From the NCBI RefSeq assembly GCF_022374935.2, contig NZ_CP092430.2, forward strand, positions 4,030,001 through 4,094,000: a stretch of 64,000 nucleotides of DNA, in the 5' to 3' direction. The translations under genes were made by a program, and so were the position numbers. Every line of letters starts with the position of its first letter. Within the stretch, counting starts at the first letter, position 1. The notes beneath the pieces were generated by a model that saw nothing but the letters and a program-made list of their open reading frames with translations, had not been told where the DNA came from and ran no database searches. Positions 34,368 through 42,280 of the stretch are shown piece by piece. This stretch comes from Mycolicibacter virginiensis (GTDB lineage Bacteria; Actinomycetota; Actinomycetes; Mycobacteriales; Mycobacteriaceae).

Positions 34368-35540
34368 TTAGCGCGGCAGGCCGAGCACCCGCTGCGCGAT
34401 GATGTTGCGCTGGATCTCCGAGGTGCCGCCGGCAATGGTTCCGGAGAAACTGCGCAGGTACCGGTCGAACCAGCTTCCAGAGGCGTGGTCCTCGTTGAGC
34501 GGCATGTAGGTACCGGAGCTGCCGGGGTGGATCAGGCCGGCCGCACCCACATTGTCGAGCGCGTGTTCCGCGGCGTTCTGGACGGCTTCTGAACCCAGCA
34601 GCTTGAGCACCGATAGCGCGGGCACGTCCTGCTCACCGCGCGCGGCCTGCGCCAGGGCCACCGAGCCGAGCAGCCGCAGCGCCTCGTTGTCCATCAGCAG
34701 GGTGGCGAAGCGGTCGCGGTCCAGCGCGTCCACCGGGCTGAAGTCATGGATCAGATCACGTAGCCGGTCGGCGAAGCTCATCCACAGCAGCGTGCGTTCG
34801 TGACCGAGTGAGCCGTTGGCCACTCCCCAGCCACCGTTGAGCGGCCCCACCAAGTTCTCCGCAGGCACCCGGACGTCGGTGAAGAAAACCTCATTGAAGT
34901 CGATGTCGTCGTGCGCACAGGCCGATGCAAAGGGCCGACGCACAACGCCTTCGGTGTCGGTGGGGATCAGCAACACACTGATGCCCTTGTGCTTCGGCGC
35001 ATCCGGGTCGGTGCGTACGAATGTCAGCAGCACGTCGGCATCGTGGGCGCCGGAGGTCCAGACCTTCTGTCCGTTGACCACGAAGTGGTCGCCATTGAGC
35101 ACCGCCCGAGTCTGCAGGCCGGCCAGGTCCGATCCGGCGCCAGGCTCGCTCATCCCCAGCGACGCGGTGATCTCGGCCCGCAGAATCGGTACCGCCCAAC
35201 GATGTTTCTGCTCCTCGGTGCCGAACGACAGCAGCGAGGCGGCGATGATGCCAACCCCTTGCGGGTTGAAGCTGGGGTAGATACGCCGGCGGGACAGTTC
35301 TTCGGAGTGCACGTACTGCTGCAGGATCGTGGCGTTGCGGCCGCCGAATTCGGGCGGATTCGCCGGCAGCAGCCAGCCGTTGTCGAACAGCAGTCGCTGC
35401 CAGCTGCGGGCCCAGTCCGGCACGTCCGAGCACGAATGCGACCGTTCCAAAGCGTCGGCATCGGAGGGCAGATGCTCGTCGAGGAAAGCCGAGAACTCGG
35501 CACGGAAGTTCTCGACTTCAGGATCAAAGGTCAGTTGCAC
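34368..35540 (-). CDS. Acyl-CoA dehydrogenase, large-type subunit
   Basis: A 390-residue acyl-CoA dehydrogenase, strongly similar along its length to the protein at 12081: QLTFDPEVENFRAEF, MSEPGAGSDLAGL, VNGQKVWTSGAH, GGTSEIQRNIIAQR. GTG at 35540 follows AGGAG at seven bases. No partner gene follows on its strand, so it may pair with the compact subunit at 33476 or that at 13240. The operator at 35627 lies between it and the divergent TetR gene. Confidence 0.92.
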   Translation of the reverse strand: MQLTFDPEVENFRAEFSAFLDEHLPSDADALERSHSCSDVPDWARSWQRLLFDNGWLLPANPPEFGGRNATILQQYVHSEELSRRRIYPSFNPQGVGIIAASLLSFGTEEQKHRWAVPILRAEITASLGMSEPGAGSDLAGLQTRAVLNGDHFVVNGQKVWTSGAHDADVLLTFVRTDPDAPKHKGISVLLIPTDTEGVVRRPFASACAHDDIDFNEVFFTDVRVPAENLVGPLNGGWGVANGSLGHERTLLWMSFADRLRDLIHDFSPVDALDRDRFATLLMDNEALRLLGSVALAQAARGEQDVPALSVLKLLGSEAVQNAAEHALDNVGAAGLIHPGSSGTYMPLNEDHASGSWFDRYLRSFSGTIAGGTSEIQRNIIAQRVLGLPR

Positions 35541-35626
35541 TGGAGAACTCCTCGACTCGGGCGCCCGGGATACCCGATTTGCGAGCGGCCGCCGATCTTG
35601 CTCGTCCGCTTCCCTAGACGCGGATA

Positions 35627-35643
35627 TGAGAATATCATTCTCG
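35627..35643. promoter_or_regulatory. Candidate TetR-type operator, copy 5, beside the TetR gene
   Basis: TGAGAATatcATTCTCG in the 220-bp space between the acyl-CoA dehydrogenase gene (35540, minus) and the TetR gene (35761, plus). An operator shared between a TetR gene and its divergent target is the classic arrangement, so this TetR is the leading candidate for reading all copies of the element. Confidence 0.8.
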
Positions 35644-35760
35644 AATGGAGAAGTTGCGATCTCTGAATCGTCGCCCCCACGCCGGTGCGCTACGCCACCG
35701 GCGCATTTGCGTCCAGTACAGTTGCGCCATGCCTCCGTCACCGCAGCGTCCGGAACGCCG

Positions 35761-36414
35761 GTGACCAATCCGAGCGAAGAACCCGCCTGGAAGCAGCGCG
35801 CGGTCGAACGCTCAATCAAGACGGCGAAGATCCGCGCGGCGCAACGCGTCCAGCGGTTTCTGGATGCCGCGCAGTCGATCATCATCGAGAAGGGCAGCAC
35901 GGACTTCACCGTCCAAGAGGTCGTGGACCGCTCACGCCAGTCGCTGCGCAGCTTCTACCTGCAGTTCGACGGCAAACACGAGCTGTTGCTGGCTCTCTTC
36001 GAAGACGCCCTGAGCCGCGCCGCCGACCAGATTCGCGCGGCGACGGCCAATCATTCCGATCCGTTGGAACGCCTCAAGGTCGCCGTGGAGTTGCTGTTCG
36101 AGTCGTCGCGCCCGGACCCGGCCGCCAAACGGCCGCTCTTCACCGATTTCGCCCCGACCCTGCTGCTCACCCATCCCGTCGAGGTCCGGGTCGCCCACAC
36201 GCCGCTGTTGGAGTTGCTCGCCGAGCTGACCGAACAAGCTGCCGACGCCGGCCGGCTGCGCACCGGTGCCCACCCCCGGCGGGTGGCGGCCATGGTTATG
36301 CAGACGGTCATGTTCAACGCCCAATCCAGCCCGGCCTCGGCCGATCCGACGGTCAATCCCCTGACCGCCGAGGAAGTCTGGGACTTCTGCGCGCACGGCT
36401 TCGGACGCAACTGA
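35761..36414 (+). CDS. TetR family transcriptional regulator
   Basis: A 217-residue TetR-type regulator. The N-terminal helix-turn-helix region is RVQRFLDAAQSIIIEKGSTDFTVQEVVDRS followed by SLRSFYLQFDGKHELLLALF, a good match to the family (FYxxFxxKxELL). The C-terminal ligand domain is variable, as expected. GTG at 35761 follows GGAACG; upstream in-frame codons would enter the operator region. It probably represses the island and is released by an acyl-CoA or another pathway intermediate. Confidence 0.9.
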   Translation: MTNPSEEPAWKQRAVERSIKTAKIRAAQRVQRFLDAAQSIIIEKGSTDFTVQEVVDRSRQSLRSFYLQFDGKHELLLALFEDALSRAADQIRAATANHSDPLERLKVAVELLFESSRPDPAAKRPLFTDFAPTLLLTHPVEVRVAHTPLLELLAELTEQAADAGRLRTGAHPRRVAAMVMQTVMFNAQSSPASADPTVNPLTAEEVWDFCAHGFGRN

Positions 36415-36641
36415 GCCGGCCGGCTACACCCGAACAGGCCCGATACGTCGACGAAAGTCCGACCCACAACAACGGCGTCGACAGCTGTGCGATGCGGTGA
36501 TCGAACCGCTCGACGCCGACTGAGCCGCCACACGACGACCCGCTTCGCCCGGCTCCGCCCCGCCTGAGCCGCAGACCACGGCCAACCCTAGACATCGGCT
36601 GGGGAACCACATACCCTCGTGCAAACGCAATTATCCGAATG

Positions 36642-36658
36642 CGAGAAGGGGATTATCC
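36642..36658. promoter_or_regulatory. Degenerate operator-like sequence overlapping a ribosome binding site
   Basis: CGAGAAGgggATTATCC directly before the ATG at 36659. It keeps CGAGAA and ATT.TC of the recurring palindrome but has mismatches, and AGAAGGGGA also serves as the ribosome binding site. May be a weak site or chance. The rest of the 244-bp gap after the TetR gene shows nothing I can name. Confidence 0.3.
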
Positions 36659-38116
36659 ATGTCGGTGCAGACGGTGTTGGACGACATTCGTAAGGTCCCC
36701 GGCACCGGAGACGTGATTCCGATCATCGATCCGGCCACTGAAGAGCAGCTGACCGAGTTCACCGACTGCGGACCCGAAGCGGTCAACGACGCCGTCGCCC
36801 GGGCCAAGGCCACCGCCGAGTCCGGGGTGTGGTCGCAGATGGCCGACTACGACCGAGCCAAGGTGCTGTGGAAGGTCGCCGACCTCATCGACGAGAATGC
36901 CGAGATCCTCGCCGAACTGGAGTCGGTCAACGCCGGCATTCCTGCCTCGCAGGCCGCGATCATCACCAAGGTGGGTTCGGAGTGGTTCCGCTACTACGCC
37001 GGCTGGTGTACCAAGATCGACGGCATCGCCCGCGATGTGAACACCGGTGGCCTGACGGGCATCGAGTCGCATCAGCACGTCTACACGCTGCGCGAGCCCT
37101 ATGACGTGGTGGGGCTGATCTTCCCGTGGAACGGTCCGGTCTTCAACTTCTGCGCCAAGCTGGCGCCGTCACTGGCCGCGGGTTGCAGCAGTGTGGTCAA
37201 ACCGGCCGAGGAGACCCCGCTGTCGGCACTGGTGCTGGACCGCATCCTGAGCGAGGCCGGAGTCCCCGACGGCGTGGTCAACATGGTGCTCGGCTACGGC
37301 CACACCGCCGGTGCGGCGATCACCGCGCATCCCGACGTAGACAAGGTCGCGTTCACCGGCTCCACCGAGGTCGGTCGTGAGATCGTCCGCGCCTCTGCCG
37401 CAACCAATCTCAACAAGGTGACCCTCGAACTCGGCGGCAAGTCACCGGTGTTGATCTACGACGACGCCGACCTCGACATGGCCATCACCATGGCGGCGTT
37501 CGGAACCTTCGTGCACTCCGGGCAGGCCTGCGTGTGCGGCTCGCGCATCTTCGCCCAGCGCGGCGTCTACGAGCGGGTCGTGGAAGGCATCGCCAACATG
37601 GCCAACATGATGCAGCTCGGCGGACCGAAGGACGAAGGCGTCATGGTCGGTCCGCTGATCAGCCAGAAGCAGCTGACCCGGGTGCTCGGCTACCTCGAGC
37701 AGGGCAAGGCCGACGGCAACGAGCTCGTCACCGGCGGCCACCGGCTGGATCGGAAGGGCTACTTCGTGCACCCCACCGTGGTCACCGGCGTCGACCCCGA
37801 CTCCAGCCGGCTTTTCCAGGAGGAGATATTCGGCCCGGTGGTCACGATCCTGCCGTTCGACGACGATGACGAGGCGATCGCTCTGGCCAACAACAGCACC
37901 TACGGACTGGCCGCGACCGCATGGACGTCGAATCTGGGCCGGGCACACCGACTGGCCAAGCGGCTCAAGGCCGGAACGGTCGGGCTGAATTGTCAGATGC
38001 AGTTCGACCACTCGATGCCGTTCGGCGGATACAAGCAGTCCGGCTGGGGCTACGAATCCGGCAAGGCGGGCATCGAGACCTACCTCCAGACGAAGATCGT
38101 CTGGGCGCAGATGTAG
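36659..38116 (+). CDS. NAD(P)-dependent aldehyde dehydrogenase
   Basis: A 485-residue ALDH with FPWNGPVFNF, FTGSTEVGREI, LELGGKSPVLIYDDAD (Glu base), SGQACVCGSRI (catalytic Cys) and EEIFGPVVTILPF. AGAAGGGGA before the ATG. It is about as long as the ALDHs at 6936 and 48453 but clearly distinct in sequence. It converts a pathway aldehyde to an acid. Confidence 0.93.
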   Translation: MSVQTVLDDIRKVPGTGDVIPIIDPATEEQLTEFTDCGPEAVNDAVARAKATAESGVWSQMADYDRAKVLWKVADLIDENAEILAELESVNAGIPASQAAIITKVGSEWFRYYAGWCTKIDGIARDVNTGGLTGIESHQHVYTLREPYDVVGLIFPWNGPVFNFCAKLAPSLAAGCSSVVKPAEETPLSALVLDRILSEAGVPDGVVNMVLGYGHTAGAAITAHPDVDKVAFTGSTEVGREIVRASAATNLNKVTLELGGKSPVLIYDDADLDMAITMAAFGTFVHSGQACVCGSRIFAQRGVYERVVEGIANMANMMQLGGPKDEGVMVGPLISQKQLTRVLGYLEQGKADGNELVTGGHRLDRKGYFVHPTVVTGVDPDSSRLFQEEIFGPVVTILPFDDDDEAIALANNSTYGLAATAWTSNLGRAHRLAKRLKAGTVGLNCQMQFDHSMPFGGYKQSGWGYESGKAGIETYLQTKIVWAQM

Positions 38117-38137
38117 CCGGCGACTCCGAACAACGAC

Positions 38138-39214
38138 ATGGTTGACACCCCCGCCTCCCCCTACCGGGTCGTCCAATGGACGACCGGCAACGTCGGCAAG
38201 AGCTCCGTACGGGCGATCGCCGGCAACCCGAACTACGAGCTTGTCGGCCTCTTCGCATGGTCGGACGACAAGGTCGGCCGCGACGCCGGCGAGCTTGCCG
38301 GCATCGACCCACTCGGCGTCGCCGCGACCAACGACGCTGCGGCGCTGCTGGCACTCAAACCCGACTGCGTGGTCTACAACCCGATGTGGATCAACGTCGA
38401 CGAGCTGGTGCAGATCCTGTCGGCGGGCGTAAATGTCGTGACGTCAGCGTCTTTCATCACCGGGCACAATCTCGGCAATGACCGGGCCCGGCTCGACGAG
38501 GCGTGCCGCAAGGGCGGTTCGACCCTGTTCGGCTCCGGAGTCAGCCCGGGGTTTGCCGAACTGCTGGCGATTGTGGCGGCGACGGCATGCGACCGGGTCG
38601 ACAAGATCACCATCACCGAGACGGCTGACACCACCCTCTACGACTCTCCCGACACCGAACGACCGGTGGGTTTCGGCGCCGCGATCGACGACCCGGACCT
38701 GGAACCCATGGCCGCTCGCGGCACGGCGGTCTTCGCCGAGGCGGTCCGACTGGTCGCCGACGCGATGGGCGTCGAACTCGACGAGATCACCTGCACCTGC
38801 GAGTACGCCCAGACCACCGCGGATCTCCCGATGGCTTCATGGACGATCCCGGCCGGCCATGTGGCCGGGGTCTTCGCCAGCTGGCAGGGAATCTCAGGCG
38901 GCCGATGCGTCATCGACATCAACGTGCGGTGGCGTAAAGGTCAAACGCTCGAGCCGGATTGGCAGCTCGACGGCGATGGCTGGAAGATCACCATCGACGG
39001 CCGGCCGACGGTGAACATGCAGGTCGGGTTCACCCCGCCACCGGACCTGATCGCCTCGGCCAAGTCCCTCGACGACTTCTTCGAGCTCGGCCACATCATG
39101 ACCGCGATGCCGCCGATCAACGCCATCCCGGCGGTCGTCGCCGCCGAACCCGGTATCGCCACCTACAACGATCTGCCGCTGAACCTGCCCCGGTTCCCCG
39201 CTCAGAACAGGTAG
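38138..39214 (+). CDS. Dihydrodipicolinate reductase-like NAD(P)H-dependent protein
   Basis: A 358-residue protein with an N-terminal Rossmann fold (RVVQWTTGNVGKSSVRAI) of the type seen in mycobacterial proteins related to dihydrodipicolinate reductase and 2,4-diaminopentanoate dehydrogenase. The C-terminal part is unlike lysine-pathway DapB, so lysine synthesis is unlikely. It follows the ALDH by 21 bp. The 3' end overlaps the convergent oxidase subunit IV gene by 13 bp. Substrate unknown. Confidence 0.82.
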   Translation: MVDTPASPYRVVQWTTGNVGKSSVRAIAGNPNYELVGLFAWSDDKVGRDAGELAGIDPLGVAATNDAAALLALKPDCVVYNPMWINVDELVQILSAGVNVVTSASFITGHNLGNDRARLDEACRKGGSTLFGSGVSPGFAELLAIVAATACDRVDKITITETADTTLYDSPDTERPVGFGAAIDDPDLEPMAARGTAVFAEAVRLVADAMGVELDEITCTCEYAQTTADLPMASWTIPAGHVAGVFASWQGISGGRCVIDINVRWRKGQTLEPDWQLDGDGWKITIDGRPTVNMQVGFTPPPDLIASAKSLDDFFELGHIMTAMPPINAIPAVVAAEPGIATYNDLPLNLPRFPAQNR

Positions 39215-39495
39215 ATCACCAGTACGGCCGTGCACAGCACGGCCAGCCAGGTGTCGGTGGTGCGGCGCAACCACATCGGTGCGGTACGCACCTCCATGAA
39301 GTTGCGGATGATCAGCCGGGCTTTGACGGCCGACAGCGCGATCACCGTGACGGTAATCGGGATGCTCGGCTCCACATGCCCGGAGGTGTGTCCCGGGGCC
39401 AGCCACCACGCCAGCACGGTGATGACCACCAGCACAAGCCAAGTTCCGGTGAGCCGCGGGTCGGCTACGAAGCGGGAATGCTGCGGTGCGGTCAC
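39202..39495 (-). CDS. Cytochrome c oxidase subunit IV family protein
   Basis: A 97-residue membrane protein with about three hydrophobic helices (TWLVLVVITVLAWWLAPG; ITVTVIALSAVKARLIIRNF; DTWLAVLCTAVLVIYLF). The middle helix followed by RLIIRNFMEVR is the signature of the prokaryotic subunit IV family. GTG at 39495 follows GAGGTGA. It ends a unit with a subunit III-like protein; no subunit I or II gene is present. Confidence 0.82.
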   Translation of the reverse strand: MTAPQHSRFVADPRLTGTWLVLVVITVLAWWLAPGHTSGHVEPSIPITVTVIALSAVKARLIIRNFMEVRTAPMWLRRTTDTWLAVLCTAVLVIYLF

Positions 39496-39500
39496 GGAGT

Positions 39501-40073
39501 TCACCTCATCACGTAGAGCAGGGCGAAGATGACGACCCAGAGCAGGTCGACCATGTGCCAGTAGGTCGCGCCCTGTTCGACCATGCTGACCCGGGCCCGG
39601 CGTGGGTTGCGCAGTTCCCGGATCACGACGCCGAGAATCAGCAAGCCAAGGCCGACGTGGAACAGGTGCACGCCGGTAAGGACGTAGTAGAAGCTGAAGA
39701 AGGCGCTGGAATTGGTGTGCCCCGCATGTATTTCCGCGGACCACTCATAAACCTTGAGCACCGCGAACATCACGCCGCACAACGCCCCAGCCCGCACCAG
39801 GCGGACGGCGCCGGTGCGATCGCCGGCCCGGGCGGACTGCACGCTTTGGGCCACCAGCCAGGAGCTGGTGATCAGCACGATGGTGTTGATCACGCCGATG
39901 GTGATGTTGAGGTGCTGCTGATCGGCCAGGAACTGCTCGGGCGCGCGCGTCCGGAAGACCAGGTAAGCGATGAAGTAGCTGCCGAAGATGAACAGGTCGC
40001 CAAGCACCATGAACCACATGTGGCCGTCGCCGGGCAGATGCGTACGAGCGCTAGACGCTTTCAGGTCAGTCAT
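39501..40073 (-). CDS. Heme-copper oxidase subunit III family protein
   Basis: A 190-residue, five-helix membrane protein of the CoxC/NorE subunit III family: GDGHMWFMVLGDLFIFGSYF, then FSFYYVLTGVHLFHVGLGL and ATYWHMVDLLWVVIFALLY. The His and acidic residues typical of subunit III are present. It is shorter than aa3-type CtaE and nearer to NorE-like stand-alone forms. The ATG overlaps the stop of the next upstream gene. Confidence 0.88.
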   Translation of the reverse strand: MTDLKASSARTHLPGDGHMWFMVLGDLFIFGSYFIAYLVFRTRAPEQFLADQQHLNITIGVINTIVLITSSWLVAQSVQSARAGDRTGAVRLVRAGALCGVMFAVLKVYEWSAEIHAGHTNSSAFFSFYYVLTGVHLFHVGLGLLILGVVIRELRNPRRARVSMVEQGATYWHMVDLLWVVIFALLYVMR

Positions 40074-40828
40074 CGACGTGCCTCCGCAAGGGATTCGGGG
40101 GCTTCGCGTTTGCCTGTGACCCACATGATCGGGAAGATCAGCCCGATCCAGGAGGCGAAGATGACGACGGCGATGTAGAACGAGATGATGCCGTTCCAGG
40201 AGAAGGCGCCCGATTCAAACAGCCACATCTGGGTGGCGATCACTTCGGTGACGATCTGCCAGACGGTGATGTAGGCGAACCACTTTGGGAAGATGTTGTT
40301 CTTGTCGTAGAAGATCGCCAGCGCCAAACAGAAATAGGCGGCGGTGAAACAGCCCAGAGATCCGTTGTAGGACAGTGTCCCCAGGTCGTAGAAGAAGCGC
40401 ACCAGCTCCGGGTCGCGATCTGCCCGGAACACCGCGAGCAGGTAACACAGCATCATCAGCTGAAATCCCGGGACCGCGCCGACCGCCATGGCACCGATGT
40501 AGCCGTAGGCCAGCACCGAGCCCGAGCTCATCCGTTTCATGTGATAGCCGATGAGGCCGTTGGAGATCGCGGCGCCGCCGGTGATCACCAGCAGCATCAC
40601 GAAGCCGATCTGGATCGTCGGGGCATGCTGGTGATACCAGGCCTGGATCTCGGGCATGCCGACATCGGGGCGCGGTGGCGGCGTCACCCGGCCCAGCAGG
40701 CAGACGCCGAGACCCATCAGCAGGTAGAAGGTCACCGAGATCCAGAACACCACCCGCACATCGGGTTTGCCTCCGGCCGGCGGTGTCTCGTCGGCCTGGG
40801 CTCCGTAGAGCAGTGTCGCGATGTTCAC
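40070..40828 (-). CDS. Multi-pass membrane protein (paralogue of 40825-41580)
   Basis: A 252-residue integral membrane protein with about six hydrophobic helices. Shared features with its upstream neighbour are the HMKRMS/QMKRMSG segment, IGAMAVGA-type helix, YDLGTLSYNGS versus NDMAWLSFIAP, and FPKWFAYITVW versus FPRWVAHLSVI, followed by W(N/D)GIISFY-like ends. No known catalytic motif. It overlaps both neighbours by four bases, so it likely forms a complex with the oxidase-like subunits. Confidence 0.8.
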   Translation of the reverse strand: MNIATLLYGAQADETPPAGGKPDVRVVFWISVTFYLLMGLGVCLLGRVTPPPRPDVGMPEIQAWYHQHAPTIQIGFVMLLVITGGAAISNGLIGYHMKRMSSGSVLAYGYIGAMAVGAVPGFQLMMLCYLLAVFRADRDPELVRFFYDLGTLSYNGSLGCFTAAYFCLALAIFYDKNNIFPKWFAYITVWQIVTEVIATQMWLFESGAFSWNGIISFYIAVVIFASWIGLIFPIMWVTGKREAPESLAEARR

Positions 40829-41580
40829 CGCGCCGGTCCTTCGATCAAGCCTTCGGCCACGCCTTGGCGATAGAGCGCATCACGCAGCGCAAAGAACATC
40901 GCGATGACGAAGACTGCGAACGCGCCGTTGCGAACCCAGAACGAGATGAGCCCGTCCCAGGCCAGCGGTCCGGTGGTGAACACCGTCGCCGCGACCGACG
41001 GCAACATTGCCAGGGCGGTGATCACCGACAGGTGGGCCACCCAGCGTGGGAACACCGGATCGGGTCCGCGGTCGAAGTAGACGGCGCAGGCGAGCATGGC
41101 GAACTGCGCCACGATCATGCCGACGGGCGCGATGAACGACAGCCACGCCATGTCGTTGAGGGCTTGAATCACCTCGGGGCTGCGGTTCGGGCGAAACGCC
41201 GCCACCCCGAAGTAGATGTTGGACAACGCAAACAGCGTCGCACCGCTCACCACGGCCGCCAGGTAGGCGTAGGCGAAGACGTGACTCTGGCCCGACATTC
41301 GCTTCATCTGCGCCACGATCAACACCAGAAACGGCACGATCATGATCCCGCACAGGTTGAACCCGACCATGCTCAATCGGATCCAGGACCGATGCTCGTC
41401 ATAGAACTGCGCCACCTGCCCGGCGGACATGGTCGGCGACATGGGCGGGAAGAAGCCGGGGAATGCCACGAACATCGCCAGCAATACCGCGGCGACGACC
41501 GGGCCCGACCACAGCAGCACCAACTGCGCCCGGAAGGCGGTGGCCTGCGGCGCCTCCTCCGCTTCGGCGATCATCTGCAT
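40825..41580 (-). CDS. Multi-pass membrane protein (paralogue of 40070-40828)
   Basis: A 251-residue integral membrane protein with about six helices, homologous to the downstream gene product (see shared segments there). It has a short polar N-terminus and no recognisable domain of known function. First gene of the module; two palindromes (41618-41631 and 41639-41656) lie directly upstream. Confidence 0.8.
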   Translation of the reverse strand: MQMIAEAEEAPQATAFRAQLVLLWSGPVVAAVLLAMFVAFPGFFPPMSPTMSAGQVAQFYDEHRSWIRLSMVGFNLCGIMIVPFLVLIVAQMKRMSGQSHVFAYAYLAAVVSGATLFALSNIYFGVAAFRPNRSPEVIQALNDMAWLSFIAPVGMIVAQFAMLACAVYFDRGPDPVFPRWVAHLSVITALAMLPSVAATVFTTGPLAWDGLISFWVRNGAFAVFVIAMFFALRDALYRQGVAEGLIEGPAR

Positions 41581-41617
41581 GACGTGATCCCTTCATTGCG
41601 GGAACCGGATCGCCCCC

Positions 41618-41631
41618 TAGCCGATCGACTA
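41618..41631. promoter_or_regulatory. Operator of the membrane module, copy A
   Basis: TAGCCGATCGACTA, one mismatch from the perfect palindrome TAGCCGATCGGCTA found next to it. Situated 38 bp before the ATG at 41580. Confidence 0.65.
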
Positions 41632-41638
41632 CCCGAAA

Positions 41639-41656
41639 GATAGCCGATCGGCTATC
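41639..41656. promoter_or_regulatory. Operator of the membrane module, copy B (perfect 18-bp palindrome)
   Basis: GATAGCCGATCGGCTATC is a perfect palindrome. It lies between the end of the TetR gene (41663) and the membrane module start (41580). With copies A and C it forms a set beside one TetR gene. Confidence 0.78.
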
Positions 41657-41662
41657 TGCCGG

Positions 41663-42256
41663 TCAATGGCGATCGACGTCCGGCGCCTCGATGAATCGCT
41701 TGGTGAGCCGCAGCAATTGGGCGCGCAACGTGTCGTCGTCGACGTGGCCCACCAGCGGATGCATCACCCCGACGGCGATGGCACCCGACAGCATCGCCGC
41801 CGACACCACGGCGTCGTCGCCGGCTTCGCCGACCAGCACCCCGTACAACCGCGCGATGAACTCTTGAAATGGCTGATGTTCGGCCAGCAGCCGGACGACC
41901 ACCGGATCGAACTGCAGGGTGCTGGCCGCACCCCGTCGACGCACCGCCATGTCGATAACCCCGTCGAGCAACACTTCTCGTGCCCGCGGCCGACTCTGCT
42001 CGGCTTCGGCGGCCTCCAGCGCCTCCTCCAAAGCCCCCAGCTCCCGCTCGGTGAGCGCGACGACGATCTCCTCCTTGGTCTTGAACTGGTGGTAGACCGC
42101 CGCCTTGGTCACCCCGATCACGTCGGCGATCATCTGCAGCGACGTTCCGCCGACCCCGTGTTCGCCGATCAATTGCAGCGCAGCGTCGAGAATGCGCGTT
42201 TGCGCCGCGCTGCGGGGAATGAAGCGGAACTGGGTAGCGGCCGGAATGGATGCCAT
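41663..42256 (-). CDS. TetR family transcriptional regulator of the membrane module
   Basis: A 197-residue TetR regulator: ILDAALQLIGEHGVGGTSLQMIADVIGVTKAAVYHQFKTKEEIVVAL is covered by the helix-turn-helix domain (signature GVTKAAVYHQFKTKEEI near residues 48-64). The C-terminal domain is an ordinary ligand-binding region. A palindrome copy lies just before its ATG and two lie just after its end, so it probably represses itself and the membrane genes. It starts 21 bp after the MeaB gene and may also be read through from there. Confidence 0.9.
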   Translation of the reverse strand: MASIPAATQFRFIPRSAAQTRILDAALQLIGEHGVGGTSLQMIADVIGVTKAAVYHQFKTKEEIVVALTERELGALEEALEAAEAEQSRPRAREVLLDGVIDMAVRRRGAASTLQFDPVVVRLLAEHQPFQEFIARLYGVLVGEAGDDAVVSAAMLSGAIAVGVMHPLVGHVDDDTLRAQLLRLTKRFIEAPDVDRH

Positions 42257-42266
42257 GCGATGAGAG

Positions 42267-42280
42267 TAGCCAGTCGGCTA
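42267..42280. promoter_or_regulatory. Operator of the membrane module, copy C
   Basis: TAGCCAGTCGGCTA, keeping both TAGCC/GGCTA arms of the palindrome at 41639. It lies 10 bp before the TetR ATG at 42256 and overlaps the stop codon of the MeaB gene. Confidence 0.65.

Noticed and set aside
36415..36658. Extra small gene in the gap after the TetR gene
   Set aside because: Short frames here are Arg-rich and lack ribosome binding sites; the gap seems non-coding.
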